Assembly (NCBI RefSeq): GCF_029227915.1
Contig: NC_079876.1
Span: forward strand, 32,779,828-32,843,827
Direction: 5' to 3'
Length of the DNA stretch: 64,000 nucleotides
Source of the DNA: Hydractinia symbiolongicarpus
Lineage: Eukaryota; Cnidaria; Hydrozoa; Anthoathecata; Hydractiniidae
Shown here in pieces: positions 45,370 to 58,814 of this stretch (positions are counted from its first letter, which is position 1; each line of letters opens with the position of its first letter). A model generated the notes under the pieces. It was not told where the DNA came from. It searched no databases and worked only from the letters and a program-made list of their open reading frames with translations. Position numbers and translations under genes: made by a program.

Positions 45370-48300
45370 TTTCTATGCAAGGTGATAATGTTTTTTGTTA
45401 TCAATTTTGTTCTTAAAATTTTAACCCGAAATATCTGATATTCTGATAAAAAATGTTCTTATAACAAATATGTGCAAAGTTTCAAAAATGTGTAGCTACT
45501 TAATTTATAAATAACATGTTTTAGTTCGATGAGTATCCAGATCAGTTATACCGTCCTAACCATCATCTCAGTTCTTTGCACAAAAGTAATTTTCTTCAAG
45601 GTCTGTGTGCTTTTGTATACTGAAATTTAAACTTCAATACTTTATGTGCGTACAAATCTGGCGCACAAACAAAAGATTTAGTACAAAAATTACACACCAA
45701 GCGTTTCACTTGAATATTATAACGCGTAAAATACGTTCATGATACTATTACACTAAAAGTTATTCAGCGCGCAACAAGTGTAATACCAAAAAGACGTTTA
45801 TAGGCATTTCAGACCGCGAAACTTGTCTGATATGGCTCTTTTTAACAAAATACTGTTTTTGCGCTTATCTATACAATTTCTTATCAATTGCTACCACATC
45901 CATAAGACAATCATGACTGATTGGAATGGAGGCCTATGGATGTTGCGTACAGCTCAGCATGTTTAATCTCAATTTGCTGCTTCTGGTAACTGCGTGTATT
46001 TATTTGACGTCTATTGCTGTACATCTGTAAGCTAATTTAGAAACTGGGGCTCTTGTAGTCGAAAAACGCCCCTCAATTTCACCTATAATCATAGCAGCAG
46101 TAATTTTCGCAAAACGTAACCATATGTGACAATAAACTTACCTTGCCACTAAAGAAACTTATAGAAAACAAACAACCGATTTAATCTCAACAATATCATA
46201 CCGTTCGTACAATTAAAGCTATAAAAACATCACAAGTCATGCTCAATATCATAACGAACAGCAGCTGCGGTTTTTTTTTTGCCTGTTAATTGGTTTGTTT
46301 TGTACTGTATCTTAAGAGATTGTTTGCGGTACAAATGCTTAAGTCATAGGCTGAATTTTATTATCAAACGTTTTACACATGTACGCATAAGTAGCTTTGT
46401 ATTTTTTACTTCCCAATCTACATTCAGTGCGCACAACGTAAATTTATTCTTTCATTGCAAGCAGCAACTTTTTTCCTTTTTTGGTCTAGTCTCTCAATAA
46501 AAACTGAAATATCATCCAGCAAACTTTCCAGACTATTTATGCACTTACATATAGCGCCAATTCGCAATTGAATTTATCAATACTTACCCTCAAGGTGAAC
46601 AACTGGTGTAACGCGCAACCAAATGCACGTCCTTCCAAAAATATCCAACCACTTCAATCTATATATTTACCATGGCAAGCACAAGCATGTACCGTTCCCC
46701 ACATTGCTACCACGCCACTGACTGTACATAATAAAAATTAACAGAAGAAATTCAACCGTTTCAATCTAAATATTACCATGACAGAAAAACCGTGTATGTA
46801 ATGTGCGCCTACTACTGGTTCTAGTGATGGTCCTGAGTGGTTTCTTAAATAGTTTTGAAGCTGCATCTAGATTTCATTTGAGAATATTTCATTAGGCCGT
46901 GTTATATTAAGCAAAAATCACACATCGATCTAAAGGTTAATTAACATGTCCAATAAAATCAAATGTGTTTAACAACTTGTAATTTAAAAGCCAAATCTAA
47001 ATACTTACTTTGCCATGCCTAAATCATTTCCGTGTGTTGCATATCTACCGCAATATTTCAATTCAAAATATTAAAAGGACAGCTTGTCATAATTTATAAT
47101 AAAGAAAATCATTCATTTTGGTATTATGTATCAAAAAACAGCGCCAGCGTGCCGATTATGATAATAATACAGCATTTTATAATTTTTGGGACGATAATAC
47201 CGTAACATATGTGAGCATTAATTTAACTTTGTTTACATTTAGGTTTATTATAACGACATCTACCATTTCGTTGCGTTAGAAACAGTAACAACGGAAAAAT
47301 GTACATTTACAGTTTATAAAATTCTTCTCTAAAATATACGCCGTGTATTTTATAAGAGTAGTGCTTTCTGGTTTCAGCCGTGATGTTCTTAACTTTCTGG
47401 AAAAATACTATATCAATTGTTCTTAACATATTCTTAGCGTGGCTATGGCCTAAAGATATATAATGCTTTAGTATAGGACTAGCCAAATTGCTGTGGATTA
47501 ACGGCTCTTTGTCCCATTTTTGTAACTAAACTGCAGAAAAAAGAGAAAAAGCCCTAGAATCGACATTTCTTATTACTCTATATTTATACCCGCTGAAACT
47601 ATATAAGGTTGTCTCCATTTTATATAAATTCTTCTTTTGGATGTACGCGCTGTTTTTAAAAGAATAGTGTGTTTTCGTTTCAGCCTCCCTGTTCTTATAT
47701 AATGTTTTAATAAAATAAAGGCTGCTATAACTTGCTATACCGAGTAAAAAATTAAAAGCTACAGAAAATTACTTTTTACAGTTTATATAACTTTTCTTTT
47801 TAGGATGTACTCGCTATTTTTATAAGAATAGTGTGTTTTCGTTTAGTCTCCATGTTTTTATATAATGTATATAAAAACATAATATATAATAATAAAACAA
47901 AGACTGCTATAACTTAAATATGCTGTTCTATGCAAGGTAATAATATTCTTTGTTATTAATTTTGTTCGAAAGGTTATAAGCCTAAATCTCTCATATTCTG
48001 ATAGAAACCATTCTTATAATCAGAATCAAAATCAGTTGAAATATCTTGCACATCATATATTTGACGTCAGGAGCGTATTTTCAACTAAGCCTGCCGTTTG
48101 ATCATTCGCTATAACGGGGAGTGATTTATGCAAGCCATAGCTTCATAAATAAGTGACATCGCAATTATTTGCACAGAAGTCATTTTCTCAAAGGTTTGCA
48201 TGGTTTTGTAAAATTTCCACCAATGTTATATCATTGCCAGGCTATCTTCGCGCCCTTGCGTACAAACAACAATTTTAGTACAGAAATTTTACGTTAAGCC

Positions 48301-49700
48301 AATAAATATAACGTGTTAAAATGTAATTTTTTTTCTAAGAAAAAGAACTGATTGTGGAAAGGTGTTTTAAGCGTCGATTTTTCCTTTGTATTTATTGGTA
48401 AACTAAGCGTGGACGAAATAAGTTCATGCTATTGCACAAGAATTTCTAACGCGTGAAGCAGATTTTCTTCAATATAATTCCACTTAAGGTATGGCAAATA
48501 AAAAGCTTGTCTAATACGACGCTTCTCAACAGAATAATGTTTTGCGCTTATGAATACAATTTCTTATCAATAACTACCGCATCTATCAAGCTATCATCTA
48601 GGAATATGTAGGAAAAGATAGCATGGTTAAAATCAATTAAAATCGTGTAGTATATAATGGTCTGTTCTACTGCGCACAGAGCACAAATACTTGCAAAAAT
48701 AAATTGGTGTCCGTTTGATTTTTCTTTTTGGTTTAGTCAAACTTATTCACACCTAGCATAATTGATTAGTGTAAAGCTCTATGCTGGTTAGTTTCACTTC
48801 AGCAAGAAGTTTAATCTTGATTTGTGAAACTGCTTCTGTTAGCTATATGCGTATTATTTTGTAATAGAAAACGCCACTATAATCACGCCTATATAATTAA
48901 AGCAGTACTAATTGTCGGTAAAAAATAACCATGCATGACGATATACTCACTAAGTACACTTCAGAACACCACACCATCAACACGTCCTACAAACTGATCA
49001 AACACAAACAACCGTTTTCATATAAAAAATGTAACCGTGACGTACCATTAAAGCGCAATTAATTCATATCTGATATCACAACGAACAGCAGCACTTCCGA
49101 ACCCGTTTACTCAATTTATACGACTTGACCTAAACTGAGTTCACTTTTCGGTCCTTGTATATCAGAAAATTTTAATTGTTCTCTCCTATGTTGTTATTAC
49201 CCGTTGTTTAAAAAACTTCCTCGCTGCTTTGACTGCGTAGATTTTCTGCATTCTAGGAACTATAAAAATAAAATAGTATTTATAAAAATCGGCGCTCGTA
49301 TAATTGGTTGCACAGAAGTACTTATGTTTTTTTCTCCGCAATCTATTTTTAGTCCTTTTATTATTTTATTGCATGTTGCAACTGGTGTTAGCGTCAAGTT
49401 AAAAATTGTTAACTAGGCTTATGCAACATAGTGGAAAGAAAAATCTCTTCCCACCGAGCTCTATGCTTAAAAAAGGTGATATACTATGTTTTTGACATCA
49501 TTTGTAGCGGATGAAATTAATTGTAATTGAATTACATTATGGGTACAAGTTTAATAATTTTTCTCGTTCCTCACTAAAAACATGTTAGGCCTGAAATATC
49601 ACCTAGCAAAATAATAAAGTGTCTTGATTACGACTGCTCATGCGCTATTTTTCTCTTGTTCATGTTAAAAAAACGTTTTGCGCCGTTCTCAAACGATAAT
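45370..49700 (+). repeat. Older internal duplication, copy A
   Basis: About 45,370-46,700 and 47,920-49,700 share ordered, strongly diverged landmarks: TTCTATGCAAGGTRATAAT, ATATTCTGATARAAA, TGCGTACAAA...CAAACAA, TTTAATCTxxATTTG and CAACCG. Between them lies a three-unit tandem repeat (about 47,305, 47,610 and 47,790) with GGATGTAC...AATAGTGTGTTTTCGTTT and TATATAATGT. This duplication must predate the 14.87-kb one. Confidence 0.55.
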
Positions 49701-50237
49701 AAGATGACTTTATCACATCACCACTTATGCACACCGCCACTTGCGCAATCAAATCTTAACAATACTAACTCTCACAGTCGATTGCTCTAGCGCTACCGCA
49801 CCACAATACATGACGTCTGGCTGGCATAGCACAAGTTGTATGGCAGTCATGTATTAACCAAACAACACCATAGCGACATTTTCTTTAAAGAAATAACTTG
49901 ACATAAAACTTTCGTTTTCGTAAGAGGTCTTATAAATTAGTCTGATAGCTTTCCGCTGTTCAGAGGTTCATAACAGTAGTCTTATATAACTTCTTTTATT
50001 TATCTTATAACCAGTGTTGTTCAATCAAATTTCTTTCGATTTCTCGAAACATATCATCAATGTTTCGACTGCATAATGTTACATTCATTTATTTCGTGCT
50101 ATTCAACCAGACATTGACTGACATGGGAACCGTAACCCATTGTATAACTATTTATTTGGTCGTATTACTACAAACAAATAATCCAGATCTTTATAAATGT
50201 TACCTTGCGAGGGGATTCCCAGAGTAAGATGTATTTG
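49701..50237. other. End of copy A, no feature
   Basis: Ordinary AT-rich sequence up to the junction with copy B; no ORF or element terminus at the breakpoint. Confidence 0.5.
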
Positions 50238-50283
50238 AATCATATTCAAAACAGGTATTTCATTTTAAAATTAGTGCTACTGT

Positions 50284-50800
50284 TATCATTATTATTTTAA
50301 AATTTACGTTTTCTACATAATTATTTTACTTTTAACTTTATATATGTATTATTTCACTTCATTTTTATCATTATTTTATAATTTTTATTTTATTGTTTTA
50401 TTATATACTTTTATTATACTTTTATATTATCTTATTTTTTATTATTTTATTCTGTACTTTTATCATTATTTCTTTAAATTTTAACTTTTTTATGTATTCT
50501 TTTACTTCATTTTTATTACCTTTATCATTATTTTATGTTTTATTGTTTTGTTGTATACTTTTATCGTTATAATTTTATAATTTGTTATTATATTCTGAAC
50601 TTATATCATTTATTATTTTAAATTTTACCTTTTATATGTATTCTTTTACAACATTTTAATCATTATTTTACAATTTCAGCTAAATTTTATTAATTACTTG
50701 TACTTTTATGCTTATTGTTTGAAATTTTAACTTTTATCAGTATTTTATAATTTTATATTTCATTAATATATTTCATCAGTTTTATCATTGCTATTTTAAA
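50284..50800 (+). repeat. AT-rich minisatellite at start of copy B
   Basis: Repeats of TTTTTATCATTATTTTATAATTT-like units of about 90-100 bp, the same word set as the MITE interior at 33,850-34,200. Copy A lacks it at the matching position (35,404). Confidence 0.7.
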
Positions 50801-50920
50801 AGTTTTCCTTTGTTTTCGATTTTCCTATTTCATTAAATATTCTGTTGTTACAAACGTTAAGATTATTTTGCTGTTGTTAGGAATAACATTTTTTTTTGAG
50901 AAAATTCCGCGAATGTAGAG

Positions 50921-51475
50921 TGAATTCCATCTCCTCCATTCTGTTTTAACAAAAGTGTTGTTGCCACTTAAAATTTGTTGCTATGGGTAAATTCCAACAC
51001 CCCAATTTTGATGCTGATTTTTAAAATTTGTTACGATAGGTGAATTCCACCTCCCTAATTTTGTTCTTTCTGTTTAAAATTTGTTGTTATGGGTTAATTC
51101 CATCGGTCCAATTTTGTTGCTACTTAAAATGTGTTGCTATAGGTGAATTCCATCTCCCTGATTTTCTTGCTGCTATATAAAATTTGTTGCTGTAGGTGAA
51201 TTCCATCTCCCTAATTTTGTTGTTGTGTTGTTTCTGTTAAAAATTTGTTGTCATAAGTTAATTCCATTTGCCCAATTTTGTTGTTACTTTTATAATTAGT
51301 TGTTCCGGGTGAATTCCAGCTCCCCTTTGTTTTTGTTGTTGTTTAATTTTCGATGGGTGAATTCCATCACACCTTTGTTTTTGTTGTTGTTTAATTTTCA
51401 ATAGGTGAATTTCACCTCCCCATCAATTTTGCTTTTGAAAAATACTGTTGTTTCTATTTCGTGAACTCCATCTCC
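50921..51475 (+). repeat. About 50-bp minisatellite, copy B
   Basis: Same GGTGAATTCCATCTCCC family as in copy A, about eleven units here against ten there. Confidence 0.85.
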
Positions 51476-52026
51476 CATCACAAAAATATTTTTGGATATA
51501 ATTAATTATAATTTCTCTACGTTTTTAGAATAATTTATAATAAATTTTTTTTTATATATATAATCAATTTATAACAAAAAATTTTTTTTGTATATAATAA
51601 ACCTTTCGTTACGAGTTTTTATTATGAGTTTTAAATATTGAAAAAAACAGAAAGTGCCACATTTTTCATCAAGTCAACTTATTATCAAAACGTGCTTTTG
51701 TTTCCACAACATACAATACAAATACAGTTAATAATAGCAGCAAAAAGCCTTTGCATGTATTTATTCAATTTCTTTATTAAAAAATATGCCAATATATAAA
51801 TATTGTTCCCTTAAAAAAAAATTGCCACATATAAACATTTTCAAAAGTTGATTAAACCTCTATACAATTTGTATCTTGAAAGAGTGAACTTTTTCTAGAA
51901 AGAAAGTTTTTTAAGTTGTTCAGTTATTAAATAGTTAAATTACTGTTACCTTTGAAATGAACTTTTCATTGCAATGTGTACCTTATTACGACAATTTGCC
52001 CTTGATGTTGTCAAAGCTGTGTTTAC

Positions 52027-52089
52027 CAAAAGACATATTTCCAGCAAGCTCATGGTATCGGATATTGTTCTCTATACAAAGGTAAAATT
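52027..52089 (-). other. Candidate 63-nt phase 1-1 exon, copy B
   Basis: Counterpart of 36,563-36,625 with acceptor GTTATTTAG and donor GTAAAC; reads FYLCIENNIRYHELAGNMSF. Confidence 0.3.
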
Positions 52090-52616
52090 CTAAATAACTG
52101 CAATTACTCTGTTTTCCAAACATTTGATTTACTAATTTCTTAAAAGTCCTAATTTTTACTTCTAAACACACAATGTGGTATGTATTTCTCAAACTGAACC
52201 CTTTTTTCTTTGTTATGATATTTATGTGTTAACACTTTATTGTAAAATTTTTAGAAACAAAACAAAACAAAAACACAAAAGGACCAGAAGAAATATCCTG
52301 CACCTGATGTGCTGCCATGAACATATACTTAAAGATGTACAAGTTTGCGGTTGACTTATGGACTCAAAAAATTTAATATAAGGCATCATTTTATTTCTTT
52401 TTACATTTTGTTCTTTCTTGTACACAATATATACACAATCAGTTCGAAAATCTATGATACGCACGTTTGCGATGCAGCAATGCATCTACTCATCTTCACA
52501 GTATATTTGCATAATTGTGTTCCCATTAAAATACATTTTTGTGTTTCCAATAGGTTATGTCGAAATTACCCAATTTGAATTGTTGCTACACGGTATATCA
52601 TGCACATGAAAGATTG

Positions 52617-52832
52617 TCAACTAATAACTTCTTCGTTTTGGGACATAGCAGTTAACATATATGACATTGTACAATTCGTCATACACTTTACAGACGGTTG
52701 AAGGTTCAGTGATAGTTGGTAAGCTTGTGCCAAACCTTCGCCATCAGGATGAATGACCGTTGTATAAACTTCTGACGGGTCAGAATATACAAGTCTAAAG
52801 GGAAAAGTGACATTCTGAGTAGGGGCAAGCAC
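52617..52832 (-). other. Open frame related to the 111-nt exon, copy B
   Basis: 71 codons without a clear start. CTACTCAG^AATGTCAC could be its acceptor. It reads NVTFPFRLVYSDPSEVYTTV, IHPDGEGLAQAYQLSLNLQP and ends before TGA. A second, shorter relative lies about 120 bp upstream on the same strand (52,945-53,035), so the module was duplicated in copy B. Confidence 0.35.
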
Positions 52833-54052
52833 GAAGAAATCATTGATTTCTTACTCAATAGTGCAACCAAGCGCTGTCACAGTTTTTGTTGCAGTATTTT
52901 ACTAACTTACCCATTGCAACTGAAGAAGCTATGTTGCATTATTTGCCGAACCTTCGCCATCATGATGGAAAACTGTTGTATAAACTGCTGAAGGGTCATA
53001 TGCAACTAAAGTTGCAACTAAAGAAGCTATGTTGCGTAAAAAGAAAATAGGAGTAACTACATCGCAATGCAGATTGTACTAGTCTTGACAAAAGGTGGAT
53101 GTTTCTTTCAAAGAAAAACAAGCCGCCAAAGAACTTCTGCATTTTTTCCTTTCAGGGATGAAAAGTGATAGAAAAGTAATGGATTTTAGCTGTACTGAAA
53201 CAAACAGTTGAGAATTGCAAAACATGTGGATTGGTGAAATTTACCATGCTTTGGATCTGGTGTGTTACCTTGAGTTAGCATCCCTTGCCTGTTGCAAGAC
53301 ACCAGTTATATGTATTGGCACTATCCGCAATAACCAATAATTTTTGTTAAACGTATACAATAATTCAAATGTTATATTTAATGAATTTCTTTCTGGAGCT
53401 TTTTCGTTATTACCATCCTCGATTGTGGACACAAATCTCACCATAAATGATGTTATTCCACTTCATCATGTGTTGTAAATTACGTAAAAGATTCTTGCTT
53501 TAATTTTATCTCATAAAATAACATTCTATGAGTTGCTACTGTTGTGGTTAAACATTCACATTCAAAATGCACAGATTAAATCGATGCCTTACTGCACCAT
53601 TCCACATGAAATTCAATTGACAATTTATTGGGTTCTATAGTGAAGCTGTGGCTATGCTTTCATGTTTTTGTAGTTTGCATGAGAGCATTAACGTACTTGC
53701 AGTACTCATACTTATAACAGTATCAATTACAAATTAGTTGTGGTACAAGAATATAAATAGACGTCTTGGGCCACATTTAATGCAGTGATCAGTACGGCAC
53801 AGCTATGTCGAAAATGTCTCATGTTTTATTTATTGTCTCCCAAAGAGGTAAGCTTGTGTCATTATAAAAATCTGTACGCTAAAGAATACTGCATGTTTTG
53901 TTATTGTGTTAAAATAGATATTTCTTTCGAACACTGCTTCTTATTTTATGGCTTAACTAAGACGAACTATGTGACTGAATAATTTTCTCACTTTTGCATT
54001 GAATACAACCTCAAAATGTTGCCATACTTAATTTTCTTGAAATTTATTTTAC

Positions 54053-54238
54053 CTGCTAGTCTTCCCACTAAGCGGACAATCGTTAATAAAGTATATGAAG
54101 TTGCAGCAACATTTCCATCAAAAAGACAAATTACTTCCCGGCAGTAATAAATGTTTAACAATCATTGTAGGTTCTGATGGACATCACAGAAGTGAGAAAA
54201 CAACTGCACTTTCGCAATCTGACAGCACTGGTTAAATG
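54053..54238 (-). other. Candidate 186-nt phase 1-1 exon, copy B
   Basis: Counterpart of 38,425-38,619, shorter by exactly nine bases, with the same splice sites and the same internal TGA. Confidence 0.35.
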
Positions 54239-57200
54239 CTGTTGGTGGAAAAACATGCCGCGTGAATGAAATCTCCTGCAGAGTTTGATCAATTACTTAG
54301 CATTTATATTTAGTGCTAAGGAAATGTAATTATGATGAAAGTTGTGTGTTATGACAACTTATTGTAATATTATTTTATACCAACACATTATTATGAAGTT
54401 GCTTTTACTGACACTGTTGGAATAAATTGAAAATATATTAAAAATTGTTTGCCATGAAAATTTTGTTTACCAAGTCTTTGTTTATTGTTCTAATTTTTTC
54501 TATTTTGTTAAAAATATGCGATATTATGTGCTCTGAAAAGGATGGTAATGTTGGAAGCGCCACAGACGACATGCCAGTCAACTTTTGATAAGGAATAATA
54601 CGAGTTTACGCTTAGCAAAGTATAACGAGCAGGTAAAAACAGCCAGACAGTAATTTTAAAGTTTAGACTAAACTGCATTGAAGTATATCGAAATTGGTTT
54701 TCCTGTTCTAGTTTCGTCCCCTGTAACTACGCTTAAGGCAGGTGTTATTGACAGCAAGTATAGAGTGGCCATACATTCAGCAATTGCGATATTAAAATGC
54801 TTTTTATATAACCAAATGTTCTTTCTTAGAAACAGTATTCATATATTTGTTTCTTTCCTTTCTCTTTTCTTCTGTATTTTCTGTATTTTCTTCTGTATCT
54901 TTTCATGATTAAGCACCTTATGTAATTATGTTATCTTTTTCTAATATTTTTGGAACTGTGATATCGGACGCATAGCTATAACTACTTTTTTTTAATTTTA
55001 TGTATTTTTAATTGACTCGTTTTTGTATATTTTAGACTTTATGTGAAAATTTTTACAATCATAGTACTTTTATCTTCATGTTATATTTTCCAATTTCTTT
55101 ATTTTTTGAAATTGATATATATATATATATTTTTTTTGACGGGTTATTTGACCGACATTTTTATATGTTTACATGTTATTACGTATACACGTGTGTTTTG
55201 TATTTCAAGTTTCAAGACTCACTTCCCATTTTATGAATATTATGAACTTAGTGTTTTGACAATTATTTTTAGTTATTTTATTCCCGAAAGGTGTGTAAGG
55301 TAATGGTCTGTTTATCTGACCTTGATATATGACATTTTTATAATACATTTGCACGTGACATGAGAAAGCTATTGTTGATTATCGGTGATCACACGATAAA
55401 ACGTCCACGTCTTGAGATTGAACAATGCGATTGTAAGTGAACATTGGCTGGTATTTAATGCTGCTCGTGCTGTGCAAAAATACGCTTGCCGTAATGTCAA
55501 ACAAAACTGCATCACGAATGTTTTGGAATAAATTCTGAGTGAACGTTGGTTTGTAAGTAATGCGGAATTTGATTTTGCATGCTCGTGTAACGATTCTAAT
55601 ACGAAAACACGTATACAGATCGAATGTGAGTAACAAAATGGGATTGGCATGGTAAACATGATTTGAACGAAATTTATGGATTAAGTTATTCGCTTCACAG
55701 TAATCCGTAAGACGACTTAGTCAGACTAAACATTATAACAGTAAGTTTCACTTAAATGCGTGTCGCGTATGTGTAGCATGATTAAAAGTATCAACTCACT
55801 TAGAACTTTCTTTCTTATTTTGAAGATGATCCCTATGATATATTTTCTCCCTATGCTTTGTCAAAAAAATTTCAACATCTTTAGCTCGCATTTTCATCAG
55901 AACATATTACAATCGTTTCAAAAGTTTAGTAAAACATAAAAACGTTAGATTTCTCCAAAAAACCAATGCATCAGTAATATAATAATTCTAAGCCTTTCAA
56001 CCCTATTATACCAGAGTTTTTTGCCCATTGTAACCCTGGGAAAGGGGGGGAGAGGGTGGGTAAGGGATTGTGGTATGTATCCTTGAAGACTGAACCATTC
56101 ATTAGCATATATAAGAAATTATTTTAACATCAAAACAGCGCAAAAAATGTTTTAAGTTGACCTGCCGAAAAAATAATTCTAAGAAACAGGAAAGTTCAGT
56201 TTCTCCAACCAAATATTTTTTTCACGATGAATAAATAAAACTTAGAAAAAGTTACCAAGTTTCAGAACTATCATCAGCGCTTTTTTTGTGACTTATTCCT
56301 GCACAAGCATATAATCATTAAAACGGGATAAGCACAAAGAAGATTTTGTCGTTTTTAAATTTGACGTCCTGTTTAACAAATGCGTGTGATCTGGATCATA
56401 CATCATGTAAGTTGTTAAAAGCCGAATCTTAGAATATCAATTGTTTACTTTTAATTTCTTAACCCTTAAAATACTCTCGCGTTTAAATGGTTTAAATACC
56501 AAAAAACAATTCGTATTTAAGAATCCCAGTTGTCATTGGTTGCTAAGGAAATGACATAGATAGTTTGATTTCGAAAATATTTTAAACTACGACATTAGTA
56601 TCAATGAAACTCTCAAAATTTGCACACCACATCAAATAAAATGATGTAAATTTAAGTTGGAGTCAAAGATATTTTTCAGTTGTTTTGTTATTTTTTAGAA
56701 AAAAGTTTATTCGAAGATGATTAAATTCATAATTTTCATCTAAAGAAAGAAGTCTTCCCAAAAACGTATGTAATTGCCATGTTATCTAGCTTACTTGTAA
56801 CGCATTTTTGTTTTCAATTTTCTTGCCTTAAACAAACAATGGTATTATATTACCACATATTGCTAAGAAAATGTGTGAATTTTTTTAGGTAAAAGTTGCC
56901 ATGTAGAAGTTAAAGATGACAAAATTATATGTTGTTATAATGGCTTCTAAACACATTCTTTATAACAATTCAATTTTTTGGCTGCTATGGAAGACCTCAA
57001 ACAAACGGTATAAAGACGTCGTTGGGTAATTACGAAAAAACCGTGTCACATGGATGTTAGAATTATAGCTTGTGTCAAATTGCTTGAGATGAAACGGAGT
57101 GACATCTAATGTTAGTGAGCTCGTTCTGTCAAGTGCTTACACAGAATTTACAGTATCAGCGAGTTTAAAAGAATCATTTTAACCTTTTTGGAAGCTGAAT

Positions 57201-57239
57201 TATACAAGCGTCAGCTACGTAATCCAAACAAGAAATCGC

Positions 57240-57353
57240 ATGAAGAGTTGTCTAATTCGATTTAATGTTGCTGGTGGCAGTAGTGATGGACACATTCAAG
57301 AGTACATTCCCCTTTCTCGCGATTACTTTGGTCGACTGAATAATTCTATTCAG
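57240..57353 (+). other. First part of the two-part ORF, copy B
   Basis: ATG and 38 codons to CAG^GTAACT, with two extra codons (GGSSDG instead of GGDG). The 31-nt gap (57,354-57,384) equals copy A. The following block shifts frame after FVPEMYS because one base is missing near 57,501, so this copy is probably dead. Confidence 0.3.
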
Positions 57354-57948
57354 GTAACTGGCTGATCAAATGGTATTATTTTAGAAATTGTTGAAAACAA
57401 TGCATGAAACCAACATAAAATATTTTTTGCCAAAACATACGAAGATCATAGGTGTTAGCAGTAAGTATCGGTTTATTGAGTTGTTTGTGCCAGAAATGTA
57501 TTCCATCATATGAAACCTACGATAAAAATAAAATTCAACCTAATTCTTGAGAAATTGAAATGTGTACTCGCCAGAATGAAAGGTTTAACTTAATTGTTTT
57601 TAATGTATCAGTACTGATTGTGCACCAGTTATTCGTTCATTTTCACTTAAAGCCAGCACTGCAAATAATAAGTAAATTTAGTTGATTGTGGTGCTGCTAA
57701 GTATTTGACGTTTGGAATTACCACTATTCTTGCTGGGGGGTGGGGGTGATTCATAATAAAGGTTATTTAGCATTGCTGGAAAATCAGGTAGTTATAAAAT
57801 AAGAATGTCTCATGGAACTCATCCAGTTTGGCGATGAAAGTGATGGTAACGACAGATTTTCTTTTATTTCTGACACCTTCTACTGTGTTAACTCGTTATT
57901 GTCATGCAAAATTACAAAAATAATTTATTTCATTAAAAACACCCTAAA

Positions 57949-58814
57949 TCTATATAATAATACGGAGCTTCTGTCTGTGACTTTTGCAAAGTGGATAAAA
58001 TATAAAATACATATACATACATAAAACGGTTCTGTAATTTATCAAACTTTAACGGTAAACAATATTAACGTCAAAGGAAAGTATATTAACATAAGTGAAG
58101 CCATTACAGTGCACTTAAAACTTTGAGGCCATAACTTGGAAACGAAGTGCTGACGTCAATAATTTTTCACCGCGTGGGTAACTAGGGACCACCTGGGACC
58201 AATTTAGGTAAGTTTTCCAAATCTGGGTCCCAAAATCTGTTTCGGGATCGACGGGTTGATGACGTCATCAAAAACTCTTCAAACCCCAATATCTCTGCAA
58301 CCGTTTCTCAATAGTACATGATCCTATATATTTCCTTCATCATTGTCTCAAGATCTATACGATGAAGGCAACAGGTATACAAATTTCTAAAAAATTTTTT
58401 GGGGGTTTTGACAGTCCATTGCTGCCGTCAGGAAACATTTTAAACCTTTATATCTCATTAATTGCTTATTAAAACCACATGATCATATATATTTCCTTGA
58501 TCATAAGACCTATACGATGAAAGCAACAGGTATACAAATTTCCTAAAAAATATTTTTAGTACTTTTATTAGGGACTTCGTTGACGTCAGCACAATTTTCC
58601 AAGCCTTTTATCTTATTAACCGTTCATCAAAAGTACATGATCATATACATTTTCTTAACCAGCGTTTTAAGCTCTATACAATAGAAGCAACGTGGAAAGA
58701 AGGTTCTAATTTTTTTTTGTGGCTGGATTGCTGTCGTCATCAAAACATCTAAAACAACCTGTTTTCCATTGACCTTCTGACTAAGTGGATTTCTCCAGTG
58801 GCCTTATCGACTAG
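57949..58814 (+). mobile_element. Non-autonomous Helitron, copy B
   Basis: Starts TCTATATAATAATACGG after A and ends CGACTAG before T. The terminal hairpin carries one change (GTGGATTTCTCCAG). Three internal units, where copy A has two: near 58,290, 58,455 and 58,610. Confidence 0.8.

Larger units (their letters stand above)
35368..50237 (+). repeat. Tandem segmental duplication, copy A (14.87 kb)
   Basis: Copy A aligns collinearly with copy B starting at 50,238; both start AATCATxTTCAAAACAGGTATTTC. Fixed points: 36,563/52,027; 38,425/54,053; 41,753/57,240; 42,425/57,949; 45,011/61,861; 47,940/63,826. Copy A alone contains about 990 bp at 45,698-46,684. Where I compared them closely, the copies differ at roughly 3-5 bases in 100, a by-eye estimate. 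Confidence 0.92.
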
